A DNA stretch of 64,000 nucleotides, from assembly GCA_902363455.1 (NCBI GenBank), contig CABJAC010000001.1, positions 620,001-684,000 of the forward strand, read 5' to 3'. Positions 36,299 through 47,058 of the stretch are shown here, piece by piece. Numbering within the stretch: the stretch's first letter is position 1; each line of letters begins with the position of its first letter. The position numbers and the translations under genes were made by a program. The DNA comes from Caryophanales bacterium (GTDB taxonomy: Bacteria > Bacillota > Bacilli > Exiguobacteriales > Exiguobacteriaceae). The notes beneath the pieces were generated by a model. The model was not told where the DNA came from and ran no database searches. It saw only the letters and a list, made by a program, of their open reading frames with translations.

Positions 36299-37309
36299 GT
36301 GGGACAGTCACGTTGGATGGAACAACCGTTAATGGATGAACAAAAACGTCTTGCCGCATTGAGTCAGGCAGAATTAAATGTTCTCCTAAACCAGCTTCAA
36401 ACCATGACGTCGGAAGATGATATCTTATATCTTCTCTATACGATCCAAGGTGCTTTTTTAGCAAGGGAAGACGGAATCGAAGTCTATTCAAGCATCGTTG
36501 ACCCTTTTCTTGGATTGGATGGCGTCGAGCAGGTATTGGCGATTTTTATGTATGAAAAGGGAGAACGGTATGCATTTGATCTTGCTCTGCGAACAGCATC
36601 CCCTTATTTGCCATACGGGTTAGCTTTAAAGTTAGAAGAAGTGACCGTATCACGCTCACGTACAACGCGTAATGCCCAGCACACGGATGATGCGTCATAT
36701 TTACAATGGGAAGAAAAACCTGCAGCAACACTTACGGAGCAGGAGTGGATCGAACTTTACCGCACCGGAACGCTGAACGAACAATTTCGATTCTTGGCAC
36801 AAACGGACTTGCGGGTACATCCTATATTAATGCACTACATCGTCAACGATTACTTGACGGGCCGGGATGTGAAGAATCCAAGTGCTCTTGTCATTCACCG
36901 ATTACTTCCTCAACTGACGGATTCGGCGCACGTCTTTCCAATCGATGTGTCGATCCAGTCGCTGGATGTTCATGTTTTATTTCATCGTCCGGAACAGCTT
37001 GAGTTGTATCTCGCAAAGCAGGCAACACAACTACACCGATTTGCCGACAGCACGTTCGACTTGAAGCGAATGGATCCGTTTAAGGCGCTTTTGATCATGA
37101 CGTGGTATCAAATCGTTTACTTGGAGGAGACGGTGGAACAGGATGAATCGGCCGATGAGTGGCTGCATGCCGTCGATGAATTGGCGAATTTCGACTTTTC
37201 ATCTGTCGTACCGCCGGAATCCTTAAGTGCACAGGCGCAAAAGATTTATCGTGCTGTCCATTTGGTGCTGCCGGAAGGAAAACTGTACGAACAAGCACTC
37301 CTTCAGTAA
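36299..37309 (+). CDS. YsoA-like protein (helical, possible TPR)
   Basis: The 336-residue product is all helical, acidic, and has no enzyme motif that I recognise. It matches B. subtilis YsoA in length (about 338) and in position just upstream of tig-clpX-lonA; YsoA is annotated there as a TPR-type protein. I chose GTG 36299 because AGGTGG (36286-36291) is 7 nt upstream; the in-frame ATG 36293 is only 1 nt away. The family call rests mainly on synteny. Confidence 0.6.
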   Translation: MGQSRWMEQPLMDEQKRLAALSQAELNVLLNQLQTMTSEDDILYLLYTIQGAFLAREDGIEVYSSIVDPFLGLDGVEQVLAIFMYEKGERYAFDLALRTASPYLPYGLALKLEEVTVSRSRTTRNAQHTDDASYLQWEEKPAATLTEQEWIELYRTGTLNEQFRFLAQTDLRVHPILMHYIVNDYLTGRDVKNPSALVIHRLLPQLTDSAHVFPIDVSIQSLDVHVLFHRPEQLELYLAKQATQLHRFADSTFDLKRMDPFKALLIMTWYQIVYLEETVEQDESADEWLHAVDELANFDFSSVVPPESLSAQAQKIYRAVHLVLPEGKLYEQALLQ

Positions 37310-37356
37310 TTGAAGGCGATTGCCTCGTTCAACAGTGGTAATCCTCAGAAAGATTG

Positions 37357-37365
37357 TGCTATAAT
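37357..37365 (+). promoter_or_regulatory. Extended -10 promoter of tig
   Basis: TGC followed by TATAAT (37360-37365) forms an extended -10; no clear -35. It is about 50 bp upstream of the tig start. Confidence 0.6.
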
Positions 37366-37418
37366 GTGACTTGTTGTACACACATGTACGCTAATTGACA
37401 TTTTTGGAGGGACTCAGC

Positions 37419-38711
37419 ATGACTGCAAAATGGGAAAAACAATCAGGTAGCCTCGGCGTTCTCACGTATGAAGCGCCTGCTGAAGCATTTGATAAAGCGG
37501 TAGACCAAGCGTTCAAAAAAGTCGTTAAGACATTGAACACACCAGGTTTCCGTAAAGGAAAAATGCCACGCGCAATGTTTAACAAAATGTACGGCGAAGA
37601 AGCACTTTATCAAGATGCACTTGATATCTTGTATCAAGACACAATCGAAGGTGCTGTCGTCGAATCAGGAATCGAGCCAATCGCGCTTGATAACATCGAC
37701 GTCGAAACACTCGAAAAAGGAAAACCAGTTGAGTTCAAAATCACATTCGTGATTGAGCCGGACGCAACACTCGGTGAGTACAAAGGTCTTGAGTATACAG
37801 CAGTCGAAACAGACGTTACAGACGAAGATGTCGATGCTGAACTCAAAACAATGCAAGAACGCGGTGCAGAGCTCGTCGTTAAAGAAGACGGCGCGATCAA
37901 AAATGGCGATACAGTCGTATTCGACTTCGCAGGTTTCGATGGTGAAAACCAATTCGACGGTGGGACTGCAGAAAACTATTCACTCGTCATCGGTTCTGGA
38001 AACTTCATCCCAGGATTTGAAGAGCAGATGGTTGGTCTTAAATCAGGCGAACAAAAAGACATCGACGTAACATTCCCAGAAGAGTACCATGAAGCATCAC
38101 TCGCTGGAAAACCAGTCGTATTCAAAGTAACAATCCACGAAGTCAAAGCTCAGGAACTTCCTGAATTGACGGATGAGTTTGCTAAAGAAATGGACGAAGA
38201 AGTTTCTTCTCTTGACGAGTTGAAAACAAAAATCCGTACACGTCTTGAAAACACACGTAAACAAGAAGCTGATTCTTCTATGCGTGATGAGTTGGTTGAA
38301 GCAGCGACGAAAAACGCGACAGTGGATCTTCCAGAAGTTATGGTTGAAAACGAAGTGGAGCGTATGGTCCAAGAATTCACACAACGTATTCAGTCACAAG
38401 GAATTGACCTTAATATGTACTTCCAGTTAACTGGAACGACTGAAGAGGCAATGCGCACTGAAATGAAAGAACAAGCAGAAGAGCGTGTTAAAGCGCGTCT
38501 TGTTCTTAAACAAATCGTTGCAGACGAAAAAATCGAAGTAACAGAAGAAGAAGCGCAAGCTGAACTTCAATCGATGTCTGAACTCTACAACATTCCTGCT
38601 GACCAACTCGAAACGATGCTTGCTCCACAAGGCGGACTTGATACACTTAAAGGTGATCTTCAGTTCCGTAAAGCAATCGACGTTCTCGTTGACAACGCAA
38701 AAGCAAAATAA
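37419..38711 (+). CDS. tig: Trigger factor
   Basis: The 430-residue product has the N-terminal ribosome-binding domain with the GFRKGKMPRAMF signature near residue 44, a central FKBP-type prolyl isomerase domain (about 155-245, GDTVVFDFAGF and GSGNFIPGFEEQMVG), and a long helical C-terminal chaperone domain. It binds nascent chains at the ribosome exit. ATG 37419 has GGAGGGA upstream. The codons are more biased to A/C-ending forms than in neighbours, as for a highly expressed gene. Terminator follows. Confidence 0.97.
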   Translation: MTAKWEKQSGSLGVLTYEAPAEAFDKAVDQAFKKVVKTLNTPGFRKGKMPRAMFNKMYGEEALYQDALDILYQDTIEGAVVESGIEPIALDNIDVETLEKGKPVEFKITFVIEPDATLGEYKGLEYTAVETDVTDEDVDAELKTMQERGAELVVKEDGAIKNGDTVVFDFAGFDGENQFDGGTAENYSLVIGSGNFIPGFEEQMVGLKSGEQKDIDVTFPEEYHEASLAGKPVVFKVTIHEVKAQELPELTDEFAKEMDEEVSSLDELKTKIRTRLENTRKQEADSSMRDELVEAATKNATVDLPEVMVENEVERMVQEFTQRIQSQGIDLNMYFQLTGTTEEAMRTEMKEQAEERVKARLVLKQIVADEKIEVTEEEAQAELQSMSELYNIPADQLETMLAPQGGLDTLKGDLQFRKAIDVLVDNAKAK

Positions 38712-38728
38712 GCAAACCAACCGAACAA

Positions 38729-38771
38729 GTCGACTTCAAGGCCAATTTCTGGTCTTGAAGTCGATTTTTTT
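38729..38771 (+). terminator. Terminator after tig
   Basis: GTCGACTTCAAG pairs with CTTGAAGTCGAT around a 12-nt loop and ends in seven T. Confidence 0.93.
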
Positions 38772-38842
38772 GTACGATAGGTCAAACAAGGACAAACTAA
38801 ATTATGATTTTTAAATCAAACTGTAAAACGCTCATCCAAGAT

Positions 38843-38872
38843 TTGAAAGAGTTTCCTTGTTCATGCTACAAT
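38843..38872 (+). promoter_or_regulatory. Sigma-A promoter of clpX
   Basis: TTGAAA (38843-38848) and TACAAT (38867-38872), 18-bp spacer, TGn extension. Leader about 65 nt. Confidence 0.7.
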
Positions 38873-38944
38873 CATAAATAGTAAAACGTGAGAATAGATG
38901 CGAAACGGATCTATACAACTTCCACGTTAAAGGGGTGGACCTTT

Positions 38945-40210
38945 ATGTTTAAATTTAACGAAGAAAAAGGTCAGCTGAAATGTTCTTTCTGCGGAAAGAC
39001 ACAAGAACAAGTGCGCAAACTTGTTGCTGGACCTGGCGTTTACATTTGCGATGAATGTATCGAACTCTGCAACGAAATCGTTGAAGAAGAGCTTGGTACA
39101 GAAGAAGAAGTCGAATTAAAAAATGTACCGAAACCGCATGAAATCCGTGCGACTTTAAATGACTATGTCATCGGGCAGGAAAAAGCGAAAAAATCGTTGT
39201 CTGTCGCGATGTATAATCATTATAAACGGATCAATGCAGGTGGTCGTGCGGATGATGTCGAGTTATCGAAATCGAACATCGTCATGATCGGACCAACTGG
39301 TAGTGGTAAAACGCTTCTTGCACAAACGATGGCTCGTATTCTGAATGTTCCGTTCGCAATTGCGGATGCAACAAGTTTGACAGAAGCTGGTTATGTTGGG
39401 GAAGATGTTGAAAATATTCTCTTGAAATTGATTCAAGCTGCTGATTATGATGTGGAAAAAGCAGAAAAAGGCATTATCTATATCGATGAGATTGATAAGA
39501 TTGCCCGTAAATCTGAGAACCCGTCCATCACACGTGATGTGTCTGGGGAAGGGGTGCAACAAGCCCTTCTAAAAATCTTGGAAGGTACTGTGGCAAGTGT
39601 TCCGCCACAAGGTGGACGTAAACATCCACATCAAGAATTCATCCAAATCGATACGACGAACATCCTGTTCATCGTCGGTGGTGCGTTTGATGGAATCGAT
39701 CAATCAATCAAACGTCGTCTCGGTAAAAAAGTCATCGGATTCGGAAACGATTCAGAAAACCGTAACCTGACGCAAAAAGAAATTCTTGCAGCAGCCTTAC
39801 CGGAAGACTTACAAAAATTTGGATTGATTCCAGAATTCATCGGTCGTTTGCCTGTCATGGCGACACTTGAACCGTTGGATGAAGAGGCACTCGTTCAAAT
39901 TTTGACGAAACCGAAAAATGCATTGATTAAACAATACAAAAAAATGCTTCAACTGGATGATGTCGAACTCGACTTCACAGAAGATGCACTCGTTGAAATT
40001 GCTAAACTTGCGATTGAACGGAAAACAGGAGCACGTGGTCTTCGTTCGATTATCGAAGAAACGATGCTTGATATTATGTTTGAAATACCATCACGCGAAG
40101 ATATCGCAAAAGTCGTCATCACAGCAGAGACGCTGACGGGTAAACGCGGTCCGACGCTTGAGTTGAAAGATGGTACAATTGAACAAGGCAAAGAAAAAGA
40201 AACGGCGTAA
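38945..40210 (+). CDS. clpX: ClpX, ATPase subunit of the ClpXP protease
   Basis: The 421-residue product has the N-terminal zinc domain ([19 protein letters not shown], then CDECIELC), Walker [13 protein letters not shown] near residue 117 and Walker [13 protein letters not shown] near 179, pore loop GYVGEDVE, and the sensor-2 GARGLRSI. It unfolds proteins and feeds them to ClpP; no clpP is adjacent. ATG 38945 follows AAAGGGGTGGA. Confidence 0.97.
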   Translation: MFKFNEEKGQLKCSFCGKTQEQVRKLVAGPGVYICDECIELCNEIVEEELGTEEEVELKNVPKPHEIRATLNDYVIGQEKAKKSLSVAMYNHYKRINAGGRADDVELSKSNIVMIGPTGSGKTLLAQTMARILNVPFAIADATSLTEAGYVGEDVENILLKLIQAADYDVEKAEKGIIYIDEIDKIARKSENPSITRDVSGEGVQQALLKILEGTVASVPPQGGRKHPHQEFIQIDTTNILFIVGGAFDGIDQSIKRRLGKKVIGFGNDSENRNLTQKEILAAALPEDLQKFGLIPEFIGRLPVMATLEPLDEEALVQILTKPKNALIKQYKKMLQLDDVELDFTEDALVEIAKLAIERKTGARGLRSIIEETMLDIMFEIPSREDIAKVVITAETLTGKRGPTLELKDGTIEQGKEKETA

Positions 40211-40226
40211 CACCGTGACAAATCGG

Positions 40227-40263
40227 CTCGGAGGCTACTTGTACGCCTTTCCGAGTCTTTTTG
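40227..40263 (+). terminator. Terminator after clpX
   Basis: CTCGGAGGC pairs with GCC..TCCGAG, followed by TCTTTTTG. lonA starts 19 bp on. Confidence 0.75.
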
Positions 40264-40281
40264 TTTAGGAGGAGATTTTTG

Positions 40282-42591
40282 ATGAAGACAAAACAATACC
40301 CATTATTGCCACTACGTGGCGTCGTGGCTTATCCATTAATCGGATTGACAATTGATGTCGGGCGTCCTGTCTCGCTGAAAGCATTGCTTGCCTCGAAAGA
40401 ACATGAGATTGATTTAGTCGTCGTCACGCAACGGGATCCGGAAGCAGAACCATCCGTTGACGGACTGCATACGATCGGCACGCTTGTTCAAATCGCGAAA
40501 ATGAGTGAACTTGGAAATGATACGGTCCGGGTGCGTGTCATCGGGAAAGAACGTGTCCGGATTGATCAAGTCACGGAAACGGACGAAGGGTATCAAGCGA
40601 ACATCGAACCGATTGAAAAAGCAGATATCAAAGGGGCGAAACAAGAAGCACTCGTTCGTTTGATTAAGGAACAGTTTGGTCAGTTGGTGTCACGGATTAA
40701 AGGGATCGGCACGGATGAGCGTCGTCGTTTTGAAACTTATGAACGTCTAGATTCATTGACGGATTATATCGCTTCTAAACTACCGATCGACATTGCGAAA
40801 AAACAAGAATTCTTGGAAGAAAATGATCCGGTCGAGCGCGGCGTCATGTTGCTCGATGTCATGAAGCATGAGTACGAGGTCGTTGAACTCGAACGGGAAA
40901 TGCGGGAACGGACGAAAAAAACAATCGAACAATCACAACGGGAATATTACTTGCGGGAACAGCTGAAGACGATTCAGCAAGAACTTGGTGGAGAAGCAGT
41001 TTCGGCCGAAAGTGATGCTGTTAAGTACAAGGAAAAACTAGCGATGCTCGATTTGTCGGAGACGGCAGTCCTGAACATTGAAAAAGAAATCAACCGTCTT
41101 GCTGTAGTTCCGGCAACGAGTCCTGAACACGGTGTTATCCGAAATTATTTGGAATGGTTCTTTTCCCTTCCTTGGAATGAAGCGACGGATGATTTCTTAA
41201 ATGTCGAAGCTGCATCGGAACAGTTAGATGAAGATCATTATGGACTGGAGAAAGTCAAAGAACGGATTTTGGAATACTTGGCGGTGCGGCAGTTGACGGA
41301 TTCGTTACGCGGACCGATTTTGTGTCTAGCCGGCCCTCCGGGAGTCGGGAAAACTTCGCTCGCCCGGTCCATCGCGACAGCGCTTGAACGGAAATTCGTT
41401 CGTGTCTCGCTTGGCGGAGTCAGGGACGAAGCTGAAATCCGTGGTCATCGCCGGACGTACATCGGAGCAATGCCGGGTCGTGTCATCCGTGGTTTGAAAC
41501 AAGCGGGAACGAATAATCCCGTCTTCCTGCTCGATGAAATCGATAAAATGTCCAATGATTTCCGAGGTGATCCTTCTTCAGCAATGCTTGAAGTGCTTGA
41601 TCCGGAACAAAACAACAGTTTTTCCGATCACTATATCGAAGAACCGTTTGATTTATCAAACGTCTTGTTCATTGCGACAGCCAATGATGTCTCAAACATT
41701 CCGGGACCGTTGCTTGACCGGATGGAGTTAATTCAAATTGGTGGATACACGGAACAGGAAAAAACGGAGATCGCTATTCGTCACTTGTTATCGAAGCAAA
41801 TCAAAGAACACGGTTTGAAAAAAAGTCAATTGACGGTTAAACCGGACGCTTTGCAAGAAGTCGTGCGTCGTTACACCCGCGAAGCCGGTGTCCGGAGTTT
41901 AGAGCGCGTTATCGGTGCCTTGTGCCGGAAAGCGGCGAAACAAATTGCAATGGGTGAAAAGAAACGGGTTACCGTCACAAAACGGAATTTACCGGACTTT
42001 TTAGGAAAACCAATTTACCGCTACGGTCAAAGTGAGCTTGAAGATACGATTGGCGCCGTGACCGGTTTAGCGTATACTGCATTTGGGGGCGATACGTTGA
42101 CCATTGAGGTCAGTCTCGCTCCAGGTAAAGGGAAATTGCAGTTAACGGGGAAATTAGGAGATGTCATGCAAGAGTCGGCGCAGACGGCACACAGCTTTGT
42201 ACGTGCCAATGCAGCGGAGTTCAAAATTGATCCTGATTTTTATGAGACACAAGATATTCATATTCACGTTCCGGAAGGGGCTGTTCCGAAAGACGGTCCT
42301 TCTGCCGGGATCACGATTGCGACAGCTCTGATATCAGCGTTGACGAAACGACCGGTCCGGCGTGATGTCGGGATGACGGGAGAGATCACGTTACGAGGAC
42401 GTGTCTTGCCGATTGGTGGTCTGAAAGAGAAGTCACTCGCGGCGCATCGTGCCGGTCTGACAACGATTTTGATGCCGCAAGACAATACTCGTGATATCGA
42501 TGACATCCCGGAAACGGTTCGGGATGGTATTCGCTTCATACCGGTCGCGACAATGGATCAAGTGCTCGAACATGCATTAAAAGGAGAGTAA
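40282..42591 (+). CDS. lonA: ATP-dependent protease LonA
   Basis: The 769-residue product has the LON N-terminal domain ([13 protein letters not shown]), the AAA+ module with [13 protein letters not shown] near residue 354 and [10 protein letters not shown] near 417, and the C-terminal Ser-Lys protease (KDGPSAGIT near 674, catalytic Ser; [12 protein letters not shown] near 714, catalytic Lys). It degrades misfolded proteins in the cytosol. ATG 40282 follows AGGAGGAG. B. subtilis lonB, a spore-phase Lon, is missing between clpX and lonA. Confidence 0.97.
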   Translation: MKTKQYPLLPLRGVVAYPLIGLTIDVGRPVSLKALLASKEHEIDLVVVTQRDPEAEPSVDGLHTIGTLVQIAKMSELGNDTVRVRVIGKERVRIDQVTETDEGYQANIEPIEKADIKGAKQEALVRLIKEQFGQLVSRIKGIGTDERRRFETYERLDSLTDYIASKLPIDIAKKQEFLEENDPVERGVMLLDVMKHEYEVVELEREMRERTKKTIEQSQREYYLREQLKTIQQELGGEAVSAESDAVKYKEKLAMLDLSETAVLNIEKEINRLAVVPATSPEHGVIRNYLEWFFSLPWNEATDDFLNVEAASEQLDEDHYGLEKVKERILEYLAVRQLTDSLRGPILCLAGPPGVGKTSLARSIATALERKFVRVSLGGVRDEAEIRGHRRTYIGAMPGRVIRGLKQAGTNNPVFLLDEIDKMSNDFRGDPSSAMLEVLDPEQNNSFSDHYIEEPFDLSNVLFIATANDVSNIPGPLLDRMELIQIGGYTEQEKTEIAIRHLLSKQIKEHGLKKSQLTVKPDALQEVVRRYTREAGVRSLERVIGALCRKAAKQIAMGEKKRVTVTKRNLPDFLGKPIYRYGQSELEDTIGAVTGLAYTAFGGDTLTIEVSLAPGKGKLQLTGKLGDVMQESAQTAHSFVRANAAEFKIDPDFYETQDIHIHVPEGAVPKDGPSAGITIATALISALTKRPVRRDVGMTGEITLRGRVLPIGGLKEKSLAAHRAGLTTILMPQDNTRDIDDIPETVRDGIRFIPVATMDQVLEHALKGE

Positions 42592-42592
42592 C

Positions 42593-43174
42593 ATGAAAAT
42601 TTATAAAGCAGATTTTATTACGAGTGGTGTCAATCCGGAGCATTATCCGGAACCGCTCCTTCCAGAGGTGGCGTTGGCCGGACGATCGAACGTCGGGAAA
42701 TCGTCGTTCATCAATAAGCTTGTCCAGCGTAAAGCGCTCGCACGCACATCATCTAAACCGGGGAAAACACAGACCTTAAACTTCTTTAACATCAATGATG
42801 AAGTCATGTTCGTCGATGTCCCGGGTTACGGATATGCGAAAGTTTCAAAAACGGAACGCGAAGCATGGGGCAAGATGATGGAGAAATATTTCACGACGCG
42901 TGAAATTTTAAAAGGCGTCGTTCTCCTTGTCGATATTCGTCATGAACCTTCAGCGGATGATGTCATTATGTATGATTTTCTGAAGTATTATGATTTATCA
43001 GTAATCGTCGTGGCGACGAAACTGGATAAAATTAAGCGGAGTCAGCGTGACAAACACATCGCGGCCGTTAAGCGAAAGCTTCAATTTGACGGGCAAGATA
43101 CGTTCATTCCGTTTTCATCGGAAACGGGTGAAGGTGTCGATGCAGCATGGGAAGCGATTTATCGTCATTTATGA
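42593..43174 (+). CDS. engB: Ribosome-biogenesis GTPase EngB/YsxC
   Basis: The 193-residue product has G1 [15 protein letters not shown]3 DVPGYGYA and G4 TKLDK of the TrmE-Era-EngB family. It helps assemble the 50S subunit and is essential in B. subtilis. The ATG is 1 nt after the lonA stop, so it is coupled to lonA. Ends in a terminator. Confidence 0.96.
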   Translation: MKIYKADFITSGVNPEHYPEPLLPEVALAGRSNVGKSSFINKLVQRKALARTSSKPGKTQTLNFFNINDEVMFVDVPGYGYAKVSKTEREAWGKMMEKYFTTREILKGVVLLVDIRHEPSADDVIMYDFLKYYDLSVIVVATKLDKIKRSQRDKHIAAVKRKLQFDGQDTFIPFSSETGEGVDAAWEAIYRHL

Positions 43175-43185
43175 TTGAATTAAAA

Positions 43186-43222
43186 GGAAACTTGTTCTTT
43201 TGGGGACAAGTTTCTTTTTTTA
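43186..43222 (+). terminator. Terminator after engB
   Basis: GAAACTTGTTC pairs with GGACAAGTTTC and runs into seven T. Confidence 0.88.
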
Positions 43223-43359
43223 AGTGTCTTCTAGACTTTAAAAATCTTTACATACCAAAAAATCAGTATGAATTTCGAAAAAGAAAGACGGGACACGTCA
43301 AATAAGTTAAAATAAACAGCATAAAAATGAATAAATGTGAAATTGTAGGAGGACTTTGC

Positions 43360-44508
43360 GTGGATTTACTTCGAAATAAATGGTTTAAAGCATTACTCTG
43401 GATTTTGACAATCTTTTTGGTGATTTGGGTCGGAACAAAAATTTCCTTCCTGTTCCAACCGATCAAAGTCATGCTCGCTTTAATTTTCCCGCCGTTGATC
43501 ATTGCCGGAATTTTTTATTACTTTACGCTCGGTATCGTCGATATGCTTCAAAAACGAGTGAAAAAACGCGGATTAGCCGTCTTAATCGTTTTAGTCGGTT
43601 TCCTCGGTATCATCACGATTGCAGTCGCATCGCTCGGTCCGATTCTGGTCGAGCAAGTTTCGGATTTCGTGACGAGTATTCCGAACTTGGTCGTCGAACT
43701 GCGTGATCAAACGTTGAATCTCCGGGATCAATTAATGAACAACCGGCTCATCTCCAATTGGGTACATGAGAATACGGCGTTGTTTGATTCGTGGACAAAC
43801 GAAGCAACATCATATATCGGGACGCTGTTCAAGTCTGTTTCGACGTCTGTCGGAACCATCTTCAATGTCATTTCTTCAACAGTCTTGATCATCGTATTGG
43901 TTCCGTTCATTTTGGTCTATATGTTGCTAGACGGCTATAAGTTCCCGAACTCCGTCGTCAAGTTGTTGCCGAAAAGCTACGAGACGGAAACACGGAAGAT
44001 TCTTCACGATATGCACGTGACGGTCAAACATTACGTCAACGGTCAAGTCATCGTGTCGTTGTGTGTCGGCTTGATGTCGCTGATTGGTTTCTTCATCGCA
44101 GATATCCAGTACGCGTTACTACTAGCCTTGTTCTGTACGGTCACGAACATCATTCCTTATCTTGGACCGTACATCGGAGCTGTCCCTGCGGTCATCGTCG
44201 GTTTCATCGATGATCCAATCAAAGCCCTGTATGCGATCATCACGATTGTCGTCGCCCAGCAGATTGAATCGAATTTGATTTCTCCGTACGTTCAGGGGAA
44301 AACATTGAAGGTGCATCCGCTGACGATCATCATCGTCTTACTCGTCGCCGGGAAAATCGGCGGAATCATCGGTGTCATTCTCGCTGTCCCGACGTATGCC
44401 GTCACCAAAGTTGTTGTCCAAAACATCGCTCGGATTTATCAATTGCGACAACAAAAATTTGATTTACAAACGGAAGAATCCGTAATTATCACCGATTCGA
44501 CAAAATAA
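43360..44508 (+). CDS. AI-2E family permease (PerM/YdbI-like)
   Basis: The 382-residue product has about eight membrane helices with the AI-2E family layout: two near the N terminus (WFKALLWILTIFLVIWV), a long helical soluble part (about 85-160), then a cluster with PYLGPYIGAVPAVIVGF and QIESNLISPYVQGKTLKVHP, the family's signature segment. Family members have been linked to AI-2 export and to Na+/H+ antiport; the substrate is unknown. GTG 43360 follows GTAGGAGG; an ATG at 43327 lacks a site. Single-gene unit between terminators. Confidence 0.88.
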   Translation: MDLLRNKWFKALLWILTIFLVIWVGTKISFLFQPIKVMLALIFPPLIIAGIFYYFTLGIVDMLQKRVKKRGLAVLIVLVGFLGIITIAVASLGPILVEQVSDFVTSIPNLVVELRDQTLNLRDQLMNNRLISNWVHENTALFDSWTNEATSYIGTLFKSVSTSVGTIFNVISSTVLIIVLVPFILVYMLLDGYKFPNSVVKLLPKSYETETRKILHDMHVTVKHYVNGQVIVSLCVGLMSLIGFFIADIQYALLLALFCTVTNIIPYLGPYIGAVPAVIVGFIDDPIKALYAIITIVVAQQIESNLISPYVQGKTLKVHPLTIIIVLLVAGKIGGIIGVILAVPTYAVTKVVVQNIARIYQLRQQKFDLQTEESVIITDSTK

Positions 44509-44514
44509 AACCAT

Positions 44515-44548
44515 AACCCTCTGCTGACGATAAAAGCAGAGGGTTTGT
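44515..44548 (+). terminator. Terminator after the AI-2E permease gene
   Basis: AACCCTCTGCT pairs with AGCAGAGGGTT around a 9-nt loop; short T-run. Confidence 0.75.
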
Positions 44549-44620
44549 ACTTTGTCGTGGAGAGGGATATGGTAAGAAGATAAGTTTCACAACTTCGACT
44601 CATTTTAGTTTATAAATTGA

Positions 44621-44648
44621 TTGGAATCTTTTTTATAATGGTTATAAT
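44621..44648 (+). promoter_or_regulatory. Probable promoter of hemA
   Basis: TTGGAA (44621-44626) and TATAAT (44643-44648), 16-bp spacer. A second TATAAT (44634-44639) lies in the spacer. Confidence 0.6.
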
Positions 44649-44708
44649 GTAGAGTAGAGAACGAAAGATAGATGAGAATGAAATCTTTGGACGTAAGGGG
44701 TAGAGCGC

Positions 44709-46049
44709 ATGCATATCGTAGTTGTCGGTTTAAATAATAAGACGGCGCCTGTATCAATCCGCGAACAAGTCTCATTTGGGGAACATGAGATGAAGGGAGC
44801 GGTCGTTGCGCTACGTGACGAAAAAAGTATTTTCGAGAGTGTCATCGTTTCGACATGCAACCGAACGGAATTATATGTCGTCACGGATCAACCACATACA
44901 GGCCGTTATTATACAAAACGTTTTCTGGCGAATTGGTTTGGTTTGACGATGGAAGAATTAGAGCCTTATTTGTTCATCCATGAGGGATTTGACGCGATGA
45001 AACATCTCTTCCGGGTCACAAGTGGACTTGATTCGATGATCGTCGGGGAAACACAGATTTTAGGTCAAGTGAAGACAAGTTTCTTCACGGCACAAAAACT
45101 CGAAACGACAGGAACGGTCTTCAATAAATTGTTCAAAGAAGCCGTTACACTTGCGAAACGGGCACATGCCGAAACGGGAATCGGTGAAAACGCGGTTTCG
45201 GTCAGTGCGGCTGCCGTAACGTTAGCAGAACAGTTGCTTGGATCGCTTGAAGATAAATCAATCGTCGTCATTGGTGCAGGCGAGACCGGTGAATTGACGA
45301 CATTGAACTTATATGAAGCAGGTGCGCGCGACATTACGGTCTTTAACCGGACACTCGCCAAAGCCGAAGAAGTGGCGAATCGTTTCGAAGGATCCGCACA
45401 TTCGATTAATGAAATGCAATGCGGTCTGCTTCGGGCTGACATCGTTATTTCTTCAACCGGAGCCAAACGAGCCATCATTAAACGGGAAGATATTGCTGCG
45501 GCACAGCTGTTCCGGAGCGAGCGTCCGTTTCTATTGATTGATATCGCGGTTCCACGCGATATCGAGCCGACAGCAGGAGACCTGCCGGGTGTCCATTTAT
45601 ACGATGTCGATGATTTGACGTCGATCGTGCAACAAAACATGGCGGAACGAATGAAAGAAGCCGCAAAAATCGAACGTCGGATTGAGGCCGCAATTGCTGA
45701 GTTTGAAGGTTGGATGACAACACTTGGTGTCGTTCCGATCATTACCGAATTGCGTGATCAGTCCCTTAAAATTCAGCAAGAGACGATGCAAAGCCTGGAA
45801 CGGAAGTTACCGAACATGACGAATCGGGAAAAAACCGTTATTGGCAAACACATGAAATCGATCATCAACCAACTGCTTCGTGAGCCGCTGTCGTACATCA
45901 AAGACGCGGCAGCAAAACCGGATGCCGAGCAACGGATTGCTCAGTTCATGGATACGTTTGCATTAGACGAAGAACTGTTTGACGGTGGCGTCGAGGAAAT
46001 GGTATTACAAGACGAACCAGCAGCTGAACGTAAAGCTGTGAATCGATGA
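44709..46049 (+). CDS. hemA: Glutamyl-tRNA reductase
   Basis: The 446-residue product has the catalytic Cys in VSTCNRTELYVV near residue 50, the signature GLDSMIVGETQILGQVK near 107, an NADPH Rossmann VIGAGETGELT near 189, and a C-terminal dimerisation helix. It reduces Glu-tRNA to glutamate semialdehyde, the first step of haem synthesis by the C5 route, and is usually feedback-controlled. In B. subtilis hemX follows; it is absent here, and a hairpin separates hemA from hemC. Confidence 0.96.
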   Translation: MHIVVVGLNNKTAPVSIREQVSFGEHEMKGAVVALRDEKSIFESVIVSTCNRTELYVVTDQPHTGRYYTKRFLANWFGLTMEELEPYLFIHEGFDAMKHLFRVTSGLDSMIVGETQILGQVKTSFFTAQKLETTGTVFNKLFKEAVTLAKRAHAETGIGENAVSVSAAAVTLAEQLLGSLEDKSIVVIGAGETGELTTLNLYEAGARDITVFNRTLAKAEEVANRFEGSAHSINEMQCGLLRADIVISSTGAKRAIIKREDIAAAQLFRSERPFLLIDIAVPRDIEPTAGDLPGVHLYDVDDLTSIVQQNMAERMKEAAKIERRIEAAIAEFEGWMTTLGVVPIITELRDQSLKIQQETMQSLERKLPNMTNREKTVIGKHMKSIINQLLREPLSYIKDAAAKPDAEQRIAQFMDTFALDEELFDGGVEEMVLQDEPAAERKAVNR

Positions 46050-46083
46050 ACATAGACCGAATTGTGTTACAATAGAAAAGCAT

Positions 46084-46112
46084 GGGGCGGACTTGTGCCG
46101 CCCCTTTATTAT
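46084..46112 (+). terminator. Hairpin between hemA and hemC
   Basis: GGGGCGG (46084-46090) pairs with CCGCCCC (46098-46104), followed by TTTATTATT. A TGtTACAAT-type extended -10 (46068-46073) lies just upstream, so the hairpin may lie in a hemC leader as well as end hemA. Confidence 0.65.
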
Positions 46113-46131
46113 TGTACAGGGGGATTTCAGC

Positions 46132-47058
46132 ATGCGAAAAATCATAGTAGGTTCACGTAGTTCAAAACTTGCGATGACTCAAACGAAGTGGGTTATCGAA
46201 CAATTGAAACAAGCAGGTGCACCATACGAATTCGAAATCAAGAACATCATCACGAAGGGTGACCGCATCCTTGACGTGACACTATCTAAAGTCGGCGGTA
46301 AAGGATTGTTTGTTAAAGAAATCGAACAACAGATGATTGACGAAGACATTGATTTTGCTGTGCATAGCATGAAGGATCTCCCGTCTGAATTACCGGCAGG
46401 GCTCATCATCGGTGCGACTCCCGCCCGTGTAGATGCACGAGATGCGTTGATTACGACGACGGGTGGCGGACTGGACTCACTTCCGGAAGGGGCAATTGTT
46501 GGAACGAGCAGCTTACGCCGCGGTTCTCAATTACTCAAACTGCGTCCGGATTTAAAAATCGAATCCATTCGCGGCAATATCGACACACGTCTTGAAAAGC
46601 TGAAGACAGGACCGTTTGACGGCATCCTGCTTGCTGCTGCCGGCCTGCAACGAATGGGTTGGTCGGATGAGACCGTTTCCGAATATCTTTCGACTGACGA
46701 TATGATTCCGGCGGTTGGACAAGGGATTTTAGCAATTGAATGCCGGGCGGACGATCAAGAAGTACGCGACTTGTTGAATTTGATCCACGATCAGATGACA
46801 GAAAAAGTAGCCATTGCGGAACGTTCTTTCTTGGCAGCAATCGAAGGAAGCTGTCATGTTCCTGTCGGTGGATTTGCGACGATCAATGAAGATTTATCAA
46901 CGACACTTGTCGGTTTCCTTGGTTCAGTGGACGGACAACAAATTTTGCTTGAACGAGAAACATCACTTGATCCGATGCAACTCGGTCAAATGGTAGCAAC
47001 ACGTCTTCTTGATGCGGGTGGTCGTGAAATTCTCGCTTCTTTACCGGATGATCTTTAA
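46132..47058 (+). CDS. hemC: Hydroxymethylbilane synthase
   Basis: The 308-residue product (porphobilinogen deaminase) has IVGSRSSKLAMTQT at the start, HSMKDLPSELPAG near residue 80 with the catalytic Asp, SSLRRGSQLLKLRPDL near 127, and the dipyrromethane cofactor Cys in IEGSCHVPVGG near 240. It joins four porphobilinogens. ATG 46132 follows ACAGGGGGA. It overlaps hemD by 11 nt. Confidence 0.96.
   Translation: MRKIIVGSRSSKLAMTQTKWVIEQLKQAGAPYEFEIKNIITKGDRILDVTLSKVGGKGLFVKEIEQQMIDEDIDFAVHSMKDLPSELPAGLIIGATPARVDARDALITTTGGGLDSLPEGAIVGTSSLRRGSQLLKLRPDLKIESIRGNIDTRLEKLKTGPFDGILLAAAGLQRMGWSDETVSEYLSTDDMIPAVGQGILAIECRADDQEVRDLLNLIHDQMTEKVAIAERSFLAAIEGSCHVPVGGFATINEDLSTTLVGFLGSVDGQQILLERETSLDPMQLGQMVATRLLDAGGREILASLPDDL

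Noticed and set aside
45065-45742. 225-codon - strand ORF opposite hemA
   Set aside because: Low-complexity Ser/Ala/Arg translation typical of an antisense shadow; hemA is certain.
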